Below, piece by piece: positions 14,442-21,966 of a stretch of 27,392 bases of DNA. Each line of letters starts with the position of its first letter. The stretch's first letter is position 1. The stretch spans positions 1-27,392 of the forward strand of contig JBHIEE010000027.1 in the NCBI GenBank assembly GCA_046760445.1, in the 5' to 3' direction. The DNA comes from JBHIEE01 sp046760445 (GTDB lineage Bacteria; Acidobacteriota; Aminicenantia; JdFR-78). Under the pieces are notes generated by a model. That model made no database searches and was not told where the DNA came from. It saw only the letters and a list, made by a program, of their open reading frames with translations. The position numbers and the translations under genes were made by a program.

Positions 14442-15121
14442 TTTTCTTTTTTCATTACTCTATCGTATTCGAGGGGATGATTTTTCTTCATCTCCTCAAC
14501 GGAAATTCTTCCTGTCAGCCAGACCTTGCTCATAGGAAAAACATCGGGGCTGAGATGGACGTTGTAGATATGCCAGACAAAAAGGATTATAAAGAGGAGA
14601 ACTCCTTCATAGCCGTGAATGATCAAAGTCAGATCCAGTATCCATTTAGGTAAAAGGTTCATAAAATTAGTCCCAGCCCAGAGAATGAGGCCAGTTATAA
14701 TCATCAAAGCACTACCCAAAGTAACTCCCCAGTACTGAAATTTCTCCTTATAGCTGAACCTGTCGTAAGTAGGCCTTTTTTTGGATAAACCCAAATTGAA
14801 TTTAACGGAGCTTATAAAACTCCCAAAATCTTTTCTTGTTGGTTTCAAATTCATCAATTCCTGGTGACCACGCCTACTGAATACAGCATAGAAAAAATGA
14901 TAGAAGCAAAATCCCATGAAAATAAGTGCTGTAATTCTGTGAATCCATCCCCTAACCGATTCTCCCCCCTCCATCTTCATGAGCAAACGTCCAAACCAGG
15001 TATCATAAAACCTCAAAGCTAAGCCTGTAAGGCTGAGCACGATGAGGCAGAGAAAAAGTATGATATGTTGAATCCTCTGATTGAGATCAAATCTTTGAAT
15101 TTCATTTTTTTTATCTTTCAT
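14438..15121 (-). CDS. Membrane cytochrome b (FdnI/hydrogenase-type gamma subunit)
   Basis: A 227-residue integral membrane protein with four hydrophobic helices (about 18-36, 62-80, 130-150, 170-188). Candidate haem b ligands are H19, H61, H75, H169, H184 and H189. It is the compact paralogue of the core of the protein at 12411-13367, sharing the RFxYxEKFxYW loop and the WHxYNVHxxPxxFP end, but lacking the soluble N-terminal extension. The ribosome site GGAAGGA is well placed. There is a one-base gap after the 11-haem cytochrome and an ATGA overlap with the 9-haem cytochrome, so it is locked in translation with both. In known systems this fold links the quinone pool with periplasmic redox partners. 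Confidence 0.9.
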   Translation of the reverse strand: MKDKKNEIQRFDLNQRIQHIILFLCLIVLSLTGLALRFYDTWFGRLLMKMEGGESVRGWIHRITALIFMGFCFYHFFYAVFSRRGHQELMNLKPTRKDFGSFISSVKFNLGLSKKRPTYDRFSYKEKFQYWGVTLGSALMIITGLILWAGTNFMNLLPKWILDLTLIIHGYEGVLLFIILFVWHIYNVHLSPDVFPMSKVWLTGRISVEEMKKNHPLEYDRVMKKEK

Positions 15122-15122
15122 C

Positions 15123-16394
15123 TTATCCTTCCCGTCTTTCCCTCTTCCTCATTTTCCTATGTTTTTTAATGTCAAAAAAAACATAGAGAAGAAAAAGAAC
15201 CATAAGGGAGCCTATGAACCAATAATAGAATCTTCTCACGATGAATTTCCCCAGAGAACTCTCTGGTTTAGCTTCAATATGGATTCTCCCTATAGAAGCC
15301 TTTTCTCCGATCCCTGGATGGCAATTACCGCAGGTTCGAGAAAGGTTGGCCGGGTGAACAGAGGAGAGAGGATCCTCTGAAGGTCTGATGTTATGGATAC
15401 CGTGGCAGCTGGAACAATTAGCAACCCTCACTTGGCCGAACTTTGTGGCTACACCATGAAAACTACCCATATAAGTTGTAAAGCGCTTGGCCGGTAATCC
15501 AAACTTACCCAAAATTCCTTCGTTCTCATGACAGTGCCCACAAGTCTTAGGAACATTGGTTGAATAAACCTTACCATTAGGATCAGTGATTCTGGAGATA
15601 GTATGTTCACCATGGCAATCGGTACAAACTGGAGCTTCCTTTATCATAGCGGCTATTGCCTGACCGTGAATACTTTGCTGATATTCCTGAACAATTTTAG
15701 TATGACATCTACCACAAACTGAGGGAATATTTAATCTATTTGAGAGAGATCTGGGATCATCCGGTGGTAAAATATTATGTGTTCCATGACAGTCATTACA
15801 GGCAGCAGCCACCTGTAAGCCTGTTTTCAAAATGGCTCTTCCATGTACGCTATTCTCATATGCCTTGAATATTTGAGGGCTTGGAAGGCCATGTCTCTCT
15901 TCAATTTTTTCATCGAGATGACACTTTAAACAAACTTCTATTAAATTAGAAGGATAGACTGTTGATTTAGGATTTTCAATTTCTAAAATATTATGTTTAC
16001 CATGACAGGTCGTGCAAGTAGGCACATCAGGATCTCCAACTTTAAATCTTTCTCCATGAATGCTTTGAATGTAAGTATCAGCTTCTTCTTGATGACAGGT
16101 TGAACAATTGACTGGAGAAAGTTTCTTTTTATGAGGCATCTTCGAAATATCCGAATGGCAATCTCGACAATCCAGATTTCTATGAACCGAAATATCAAAG
16201 GAAGCTTCATCTATAAAAAGCGAACTTTTTTCCTGAGAAAGTGAAAGTTTAAATAAATTTGGATTATTGTGGCAGGAAAGACAATCCTTCTCTTTTACAG
16301 CTCCAATTAAAATTTGGCTCAGACTTAAGGAAAAAAAGCTGAGCACTACTATTTGACCAAGGCGGGTAAGATTTCTTCTTGTTTTTTCCTTCAA
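15123..16394 (-). CDS. Undecahaem cytochrome c with C-terminal membrane anchor
   Basis: A 423-residue periplasmic cytochrome with an N-terminal signal segment (about 10-32) and a C-terminal membrane helix (about 385-410) ending in a strongly basic tail. I count 11 CXXCH motifs (CLSCH, CRDCH, CSTCH, CTTCH, CLKCH, CNDCH, CGRCH, CTDCH, CGHCH, CSSCH, CGNCH). Repeated SxHGxA and CHGxHxI words indicate internal repeats of a two-haem unit. The 9-haem protein at 13398-14441 is a shorter relative. The start is TTG: no ATG or GTG lies between the preceding in-frame stop and the signal peptide, and a GGGGAGGGG purine run lies somewhat far upstream (about 16 nt). It is the first gene of the cytochrome c/b series. 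Confidence 0.88.
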   Translation of the reverse strand: MKEKTRRNLTRLGQIVVLSFFSLSLSQILIGAVKEKDCLSCHNNPNLFKLSLSQEKSSLFIDEASFDISVHRNLDCRDCHSDISKMPHKKKLSPVNCSTCHQEEADTYIQSIHGERFKVGDPDVPTCTTCHGKHNILEIENPKSTVYPSNLIEVCLKCHLDEKIEERHGLPSPQIFKAYENSVHGRAILKTGLQVAAACNDCHGTHNILPPDDPRSLSNRLNIPSVCGRCHTKIVQEYQQSIHGQAIAAMIKEAPVCTDCHGEHTISRITDPNGKVYSTNVPKTCGHCHENEGILGKFGLPAKRFTTYMGSFHGVATKFGQVRVANCSSCHGIHNIRPSEDPLSSVHPANLSRTCGNCHPGIGEKASIGRIHIEAKPESSLGKFIVRRFYYWFIGSLMVLFLLYVFFDIKKHRKMRKRERREG

Positions 16395-16468
16395 TTGATC
16401 GGTTTTTTCCCCTCCCCTTATCTTTTCTTTTTATCTAAAATTTATGGAGAAATTAGAGAGTAAAAGAT

Positions 16469-16491
16469 GGGGAGTCTCTGGGGATCTCCCC
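16469..16491 (-). terminator. Candidate hairpin terminator or attenuator after the barrel gene
   Basis: GGGGAG (16469-16474) pairs with CTCCCC (16486-16491) around an 11-nt loop, in the 195-bp gap between the barrel gene and the 11-haem cytochrome. On the minus strand it is followed by ATCTTTTACT, a poor T run; on the plus strand the T-rich tail is better. It may reduce read-through from the conduit operon into the cytochrome b/c operon. I see no strong promoter in the gap. Confidence 0.3.
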
Positions 16492-16589
16492 TTTTCTTCT
16501 TTTATTTCACTTTTTGTATGTTTTCCTTAAAATTGAGTACAGCTACTTATTTTTTTCCACGCTATCGCTTTTTCTAAATATCTGGGTTT

Positions 16590-18461
16590 TTAAAACTTAT
16601 AGCCGAATCCTACAGTGAAAATATTGGAGGAATAATCATCAAAGTTGTACTGCTTTTCGTCATAGTCGTTCCGCTGGTAAGAGAGGAGCAACTTGTAACC
16701 ACTGTCAAAGTTGTATTTTAGCCATACTTTGTAAATTGTCCAATCAAGTTCCCATGAGCCTGAGTTTTTGTAGTAGTAGGCCATCGCTCCGGCAGCAAAA
16801 TTCTTATTTATTTTATACTTCAAAGAGCCCCGGAAAATGTTGTTTCCGCTTTCATAGAGGATATCCCATGTCTTTTTCAGGAATAAATAAGTAACTACAT
16901 TAGAGATGGAAGTATCAATGTCTTGCCTTGAATAACCAGCGCTTACATAGAGTTTCTCTTTCAAGCTATAAGCTAAGTCAAAGCTATAAGTATTGGAGTC
17001 AAATTTACCTCCTGAATTATCATTGTCCAGATCTCTCCTCAAGTAGGTAAACATAAGGTTAAGAGCTTTTGTTGGTCTAATTTTAGCTCTGACCTTGAAT
17101 CTGTTGAGATCAGTGGGACTCATCAAGGTATAAGGATTATCAAAGGAACCTCTTTCATATTCTCCTAATAAATTGATCTTATCTGAAGGAGAATAATTAG
17201 CGTTAAAAAAGAAAGATGTTCTGTCAGTAGTTTCAGCCTCTCCTTCATCATCATGAATAAGTTTTGCCTCTCGAGATTCATGTCTAATTCCACCAGTTAA
17301 TGTAAGAGCTTTATTAGGAATGACTTGAGCTCCAAATTCATAGATATTAGTTTTAATGTCTGCTGCTGAATCAGAGACATCTCCATCTATTTCTAATTTA
17401 CCATCTTGATCAAGCTTGTTATACCGAAATCCACCAATAAAATAAACATTATCAAGCGCCCTGTAGGAAAGATCAATATCTAACATATTAATTTTTCTGC
17501 TTATATCTGCCTTACCTAAGTCCTCATATAAAAGAGAAGCCCCTGTATAACCGATACCATTGGCTTGTTCTTCATAATCCAATTCCATATCCAGATCAGA
17601 AAAGATATAACCTACTGTTGCTTTAATTTTATCAGTAGGTCTGATATTAACCCGTATATTGGCCATAGGCATAGTGAACTCATAGGGAGTCATTTGCTCA
17701 AAGGCATATAGCACGGTGGGATATACAACATTTTCTGCGTCGGCTCCAGAAGAAAAACCAGGCAGAAAGAAGCGTGCCTCATTTTCATAATCACGATAAC
17801 TCCCCTCAATATAGAAATCTACTTTATCAAGATTTATTTGAAGGCCTGCTCTATAGTCTGTCTTAAGTTCTTCCAAAGGTTTGTCAAACTCAAATTCATC
17901 ACGGCTAACATCTACAGTAGTGGTACTTTCATCTTGTCTACTAATCCTGTCAAAATCTAAGAAGAATTTTACCCTGTCGAAGAGTTTGACGTCAAAGTAG
18001 ATGTCATCAAAATTTTTATCAAAACTAAAAGTGTGAAAATCACCTCCAGTTGTAGCCCTAACATCAGCTTGTTCTGGGGGGAGGATGGTATCTTTATAAA
18101 AGTAAGTTACTTTTCTGTGGCCATAACGAAAGTTGAAATTGCCATATTTCTTCAATGTAAAACCATAACTCTCAAAGGGATCTCCTCCGATAGTTGTAGC
18201 ATAGATATTTAAGATATCGAAATATTTACTATATTTCCCGGATGGAATAACATCTATGTTCAGGTTTAAGAGACGAGGTCCTTTACGAATATTCAGGTCT
18301 TCAAAATATTTGTCCTGGTTTCCATCTACATTGACATACCGGTATCCAAAATCAAATGTGCCAGATAATTTAACTTTATCTTCATCTTCTGCCAGCAACA
18401 AACTGCTAAGAAGTAAGAATAAGAAACAAAAGATTAATATTAAAGTTTTATTTTTTCTCAT
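16590..18461 (-). CDS. mtrB: MtrB/PioB-like outer-membrane beta-barrel
   Basis: A 623-residue protein with a clear signal peptide (about 1-24, ending LLLAED) and a body of alternating short amphipathic strands separated by charged, Asp/Lys-rich turns, ending in ...VGFGYKF with the C-terminal aromatic typical of outer-membrane barrels. It directly follows a decahaem MtrA/DmsE-like gene (13-bp gap, GGAGGAG ribosome site), which is the standard context for MtrB/PioB, the pore that sheathes the decahaem wire. The mature part contains no cysteine, so the CXXC near the N-terminus of Shewanella MtrB is absent. Sequence alone cannot separate MtrB/PioB from other large porins; the call leans on the neighbour. 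Likely role: electron passage across the outer membrane. Confidence 0.75.
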   Translation of the reverse strand: MRKNKTLILIFCFLFLLLSSLLLAEDEDKVKLSGTFDFGYRYVNVDGNQDKYFEDLNIRKGPRLLNLNIDVIPSGKYSKYFDILNIYATTIGGDPFESYGFTLKKYGNFNFRYGHRKVTYFYKDTILPPEQADVRATTGGDFHTFSFDKNFDDIYFDVKLFDRVKFFLDFDRISRQDESTTTVDVSRDEFEFDKPLEELKTDYRAGLQINLDKVDFYIEGSYRDYENEARFFLPGFSSGADAENVVYPTVLYAFEQMTPYEFTMPMANIRVNIRPTDKIKATVGYIFSDLDMELDYEEQANGIGYTGASLLYEDLGKADISRKINMLDIDLSYRALDNVYFIGGFRYNKLDQDGKLEIDGDVSDSAADIKTNIYEFGAQVIPNKALTLTGGIRHESREAKLIHDDEGEAETTDRTSFFFNANYSPSDKINLLGEYERGSFDNPYTLMSPTDLNRFKVRAKIRPTKALNLMFTYLRRDLDNDNSGGKFDSNTYSFDLAYSLKEKLYVSAGYSRQDIDTSISNVVTYLFLKKTWDILYESGNNIFRGSLKYKINKNFAAGAMAYYYKNSGSWELDWTIYKVWLKYNFDSGYKLLLSYQRNDYDEKQYNFDDYSSNIFTVGFGYKF

Positions 18462-18474
18462 ATTTCTCCTCCTT

Positions 18475-19356
18475 TTACTTTAGAAAGTAAGGACTCACCT
18501 GGGAACCATGAATGGTTGAATGACAATTGGTGCAATTAGATTCAGGGGTAAAACGATTGTGCCAGATTGGAACTGATATATGACAGGAAAAGCAAAGATT
18601 TGCAGTTGATTGCTGGGTGAGCATATGGCGATTAACCGAACCGTGGGGATCGTGACAGGCTGTACAACCTTCTACTTTTATTGCTCCATGTTCATAGATG
18701 AAAGGACCTTGCTTATCGGTGTGACATTTGAAACAATTCTCTTGTTTAAACCCACCAAGTCTGCTTCTTACTGAGGCTTCATGATTTTTGTGACAATCAG
18801 TACAACTGACCATACCTTCTGTAATTCTATGCCGTTCATTCAATAATAACTTAGGAGCTATCTCTGTATGACATTTCAAGCAAAGCTTATATCCCTTCTT
18901 TGTTAATAGCATATCCTTTCCTGCTGCTGCATGTGGCTTATGGCAATCAGAACAGGTAATCGAGCCTTTCATATGATCGCTCCCCATAAAAAGGAAATTG
19001 TCTTTATTGCTACTGTGGCATGTTAAGCATTTCTCTGTCTTTTCTGCATGAGAGACATTTTCTTTGTAATTAAAAATCGTTTCAACACTCCCTTCTTCAA
19101 CATGGATGCTTCCAGAACCATGACAAGCTTCACAACCTCTTACTTTGTAAATATCTTTTTCAGTCTGAAAATGAACTGAGGCTTTATAGTTTTTATATTG
19201 ATCTTCATGACATTCCATACAAGTCTCAGAGCCCACATATTCAGCCTTAAGAGAAGACTTTTCTTCAGCATAAGGATTATTTACCAATAGAAAATAAAAA
19301 ACAAAAATAACCGTGCATACGATTAAAATTGGCAACATTTCTCTTCTTATCTTCAT
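18475..19356 (-). CDS. mtrA: Decahaem cytochrome c, MtrA/DmsE-like
   Basis: A 293-residue secreted cytochrome with exactly ten CXXCH motifs (CMECH, CEACH, CLTCH, CSDCH, CLKCH, CTDCH, CFKCH, CTACH, CFSCH, CTNCH), the number and approximate length seen in MtrA, PioA and DmsE. Opening words YVGSETCMECH and GCEACHGSGSIHV are typical of this family, as is the recurring DPHGS/HKPHA/HKNHE pattern that provides distal histidines. The N-terminus has a hydrophobic stretch (about 8-25) serving as signal or anchor. GGAGGAG precedes the ATG. It is followed 13 bp later by the beta-barrel gene. In known systems the pair forms a porin-cytochrome conduit across the outer membrane. A 13-codon reading frame overlaps its start. 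Confidence 0.87.
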   Translation of the reverse strand: MKIRREMLPILIVCTVIFVFYFLLVNNPYAEEKSSLKAEYVGSETCMECHEDQYKNYKASVHFQTEKDIYKVRGCEACHGSGSIHVEEGSVETIFNYKENVSHAEKTEKCLTCHSSNKDNFLFMGSDHMKGSITCSDCHKPHAAAGKDMLLTKKGYKLCLKCHTEIAPKLLLNERHRITEGMVSCTDCHKNHEASVRSRLGGFKQENCFKCHTDKQGPFIYEHGAIKVEGCTACHDPHGSVNRHMLTQQSTANLCFSCHISVPIWHNRFTPESNCTNCHSTIHGSQVSPYFLK

Positions 19357-19464
19357 TTCTCCTCCTTGTTGACTTTAACCCACGTAACCATATTTCTTGT
19401 CTCCACTTTTTTTATTAAATCTTCTACTTTATTATCACCTCCTCTTCTCCAAAAAATTACTACT

Positions 19465-20484
19465 TTAATGAACCCAAGGAGCTTTACTAGAAGCCCATTC
19501 CACAGTTCTGTCGGCATGGCATCTTAAACAGGCATAGCCCAAGGTAATCCATCCTTTGGACTGTTTCCCATCAGGAGTAAATTGACGAGCATTGGGGTTA
19601 GAGTTTATCCTGAAGAGGTGGGTCTTGACATCTGCTTCCCAAGGACCTCTTTTAACTGCTGTTTTAACCAAATAAGCCATATGACAATCCTCACAAGTTA
19701 CTCCTGCTTTTCCCATGGGAGTACCTCCAAAATCATATGCCTCTGGGAAATGACACAGACTACAATCGTTTTCTGTTAGAGAGATCCCTGCTCTTTTATG
19801 AGGATCGTGACAAATCACACATTCCATATTCTTATGCGGACTCTGTAAATGCTCTTGATATTGCTCATGATGTCGAATGAATCCACCTTTAGCAGGAATA
19901 ATGGTTAGATCATCTCCTCTGATATGACATTGCCCGCATGAAGCAGCTGAAGTGTCAACAGAAATATCTGCAGGAGATTGAGTCTGGACATGTTTGCTTC
20001 CCGGACCATGACAGGCTTCACATTGAATTCCTTTAAATGCCCAGCTACCTACAATTCCTGGATAACCCGTACTGCCAGTGGGGTCATATCCTGTGGTATG
20101 ACATTCTCCACAAGAATATTTCTTCGTTTCCCCAGCGTGGTAGTCAGCCCACTTTTCAGTTTCGATATTAAACTGATTTCTACCTTTCTCGGTTATGAAA
20201 TAACCATTCTTATCTAAATATCTTGTCTTCCATTTAAAGCCAACCACATAGAGAATATCTGACCACCCTACATAATCGGGCTTAGGAACTCCAGCTCTCC
20301 TTGCATCTTCAGCCTTCCGAAGCATATTAGCATGTCCTGAAGCTTTCCACTTGACATAGTAAGCTCCATGACAAGCTTTACAAGCATCAGCTCCCACATA
20401 AGTAGCATCAGTTTGGGCAAAAGTTAAGGGGACAACCAAAATAAATCCTGCCAATAACAGTGTAATCAATTTTGGAATTTTCAT
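19465..20484 (-). CDS. Octahaem cytochrome c554-like protein
   Basis: A 339-residue exported cytochrome with a signal peptide (about 1-23, VPLTFAQ) and eight CXXCH motifs (CKACH, CGECH, CEACH, CGQCH, CVICH, CSLCH, CEDCH, CLRCH). The opening YVGADACKACHGAYYVKWKASGHA is the usual start of the cytochrome c554 / c-prime type multihaem domain. There is no membrane anchor and no lipobox, so it should be soluble in the periplasm or exported further. A strong AGGAGGTGCC ribosome site and a TATAAT box upstream suggest it opens the conduit operon, followed after 108 bp by the decahaem cytochrome. It could be the periplasmic shuttle to the conduit, or take the place of an outer-surface terminal cytochrome; the sequence does not decide. 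Confidence 0.87.
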   Translation of the reverse strand: MKIPKLITLLLAGFILVVPLTFAQTDATYVGADACKACHGAYYVKWKASGHANMLRKAEDARRAGVPKPDYVGWSDILYVVGFKWKTRYLDKNGYFITEKGRNQFNIETEKWADYHAGETKKYSCGECHTTGYDPTGSTGYPGIVGSWAFKGIQCEACHGPGSKHVQTQSPADISVDTSAASCGQCHIRGDDLTIIPAKGGFIRHHEQYQEHLQSPHKNMECVICHDPHKRAGISLTENDCSLCHFPEAYDFGGTPMGKAGVTCEDCHMAYLVKTAVKRGPWEADVKTHLFRINSNPNARQFTPDGKQSKGWITLGYACLRCHADRTVEWASSKAPWVH

Positions 20485-20510
20485 GGCACCTCCTTTTTTA
20501 GTTTATCATT

Positions 20511-20516
20511 ATTATA
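20511..20516 (-). promoter_or_regulatory. Candidate -10 box of the conduit operon
   Basis: A perfect TATAAT on the minus strand, about 27 bp before the octahaem cytochrome start, placing transcription start about 20 nt before the ATG. No good -35 is found at 16-18 bp, so either the promoter uses an activator or another sigma factor, or this is chance in AT-rich DNA. Confidence 0.4.
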
Positions 20517-20667
20517 GTTATGCAAAAAATATACCAAATTCAATTTAAAAATTATAAATAGTTGTAAATTCTTTTTTGTGAATATCTTTATCTCCTTTAA
20601 ATTAAAAAATTTATTTTAAAAAATTATTCAAAATTGGGTAAAATTACCATTTTATGGGTGAAAACAC

Positions 20668-21966
20668 TCACCTTTCAAATCTATAATTCCTTTTTGCAAT
20701 CTCATTGAATAAAGAAATTGTCATTTTTATAACCAGCCTGAGGATTAATTTAAAACTTCGTGTTTTTTTCCAAATGTTTTTATAAGTTTCCTGTCCGGAG
20801 ACAATATTAAAAAAGGCTCGAGAAAGCAAAGGTTCAGTTTTCGCTATTTCTAAAATATTATCTAATAATTTATATTTAGAGAAATTAATGGTTAAAAACC
20901 TTAAAATTTTACCATAAGGAATATCATCTGTGAGTTGGTGACAGCTCTGATAATATTTCTGGAATGCCTTTTCAGAAATCCCCTCATTAATTATTGTCTC
21001 TGCTACTTTTATCCCAGTAATAATTGCTGAGTTTATTCCTTTTCCTTTAAAAGGTCTAATTAGACCTGCTGCATCTCCAACCATAACATATCTCTCTCCA
21101 AACAATCCTTGAGCAGGATGAGTGGGGAACTTCCCTTTAAAATAATTAAGTTCAGGTAAAAAACTATCTAAATTTTCAGGCAATATTTCTCTCACATAAG
21201 AGAGGTTAAGAAATTCATCCATCATTTCTGAGGGAACTTTTTTACCTGCAATGTTAATACTTAGGTGATTCATCTTTGGAGTAACTGCCCCAAATTCTAT
21301 TAGGGGCAAAGGAGGTAGAAAAGCGTGAAGGTATCTACCAAATTCTTCCATAAAGGGCATCCCAGGATGGATCTTAGTCACTACTGAATATAGAAACTTT
21401 GGCTGACGATAAGGAGTTATTCGCTCAAATATTTTTATCATCCCATCATCCAATCCAAAAGCACCCACCACTACATCGGCTCTGATATTATTACTTTCGC
21501 TGAAAACCATTACTCCATCTGAATCAAAATCTACCTCGGTTACCCGGGCAGGAATGACCTCAACTCCTTCTTCTCGGGCTTTTTGAAGTAAATAACCATC
21601 AAATTCCACTCTTCTTAAAGCGTAAGAAGGCTCTTCCTCTCCGATTAATTTGAGAGTATTCTTGTCTGAATGAACAACATATCCATCAATTTTTTTCTGA
21701 ATTATGTGCCAAGGAAAGGGAACTCCTAAATCCTGTTCCATAATCTGCTCTATGGGAGGAGAAAGAACTCCTAAACATTGATTATAATAACTACCCGCTT
21801 CAAATCTTTTACCTTCATAAATAATGATTCTCGGATCTATTCCTTTTTGGTTAGATAATTTCTTGAGTTTTATACCACAACTCGCTCCTCCAGGTCCTCC
21901 TCCGATAATCACTACTGTTCCGTTATTAGTTAAAGGTTCCAAGTTCTTTCTATGATCTGATTTCAT
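20668..21966 (-). CDS. Geranylgeranyl-reductase-like FAD-dependent oxidoreductase
   Basis: A 432-residue flavoprotein of the GGR/FixC-related group (p-hydroxybenzoate hydroxylase fold). The FAD-binding start is VVIIGGGPGGASC (18-30), followed by the second nucleotide motif VVVGAFGLDD (165-174) and the GD motif VMVGDAAGLIRPFKGKGIN (294-312). Family members reduce prenyl double bonds in lipids or quinones, or hydroxylate small molecules. The substrate cannot be told here. It overlaps the gene upstream, a second protein of the same family, by ATGA (21963-21966). There are no transmembrane segments, but the C-terminus is hydrophobic and basic, which suggests peripheral membrane contact. The neighbourhood of quinone-linked cytochromes makes menaquinone side-chain saturation one possibility. 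Confidence 0.82.
   Translation of the reverse strand: MKSDHRKNLEPLTNNGTVVIIGGGPGGASCGIKLKKLSNQKGIDPRIIIYEGKRFEAGSYYNQCLGVLSPPIEQIMEQDLGVPFPWHIIQKKIDGYVVHSDKNTLKLIGEEEPSYALRRVEFDGYLLQKAREEGVEVIPARVTEVDFDSDGVMVFSESNNIRADVVVGAFGLDDGMIKIFERITPYRQPKFLYSVVTKIHPGMPFMEEFGRYLHAFLPPLPLIEFGAVTPKMNHLSINIAGKKVPSEMMDEFLNLSYVREILPENLDSFLPELNYFKGKFPTHPAQGLFGERYVMVGDAAGLIRPFKGKGINSAIITGIKVAETIINEGISEKAFQKYYQSCHQLTDDIPYGKILRFLTINFSKYKLLDNILEIAKTEPLLSRAFFNIVSGQETYKNIWKKTRSFKLILRLVIKMTISLFNEIAKRNYRFER

Noticed and set aside
10109..16394. Multihaem proteins considered as nitrite reductase (NrfA) or hydroxylamine oxidoreductase
   Set aside because: No CXXCK catalytic haem motif of NrfA and no HAO-type tyrosine context could be recognised; the HNVE helix similarity alone is not enough.
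20650..20675. Small hairpins (GGTGA/TCACC and GGTAA/TTACC) after the second GGR-like gene as a terminator
   Set aside because: Stems of only five base pairs, one including the stop codon, with no directly following T run.
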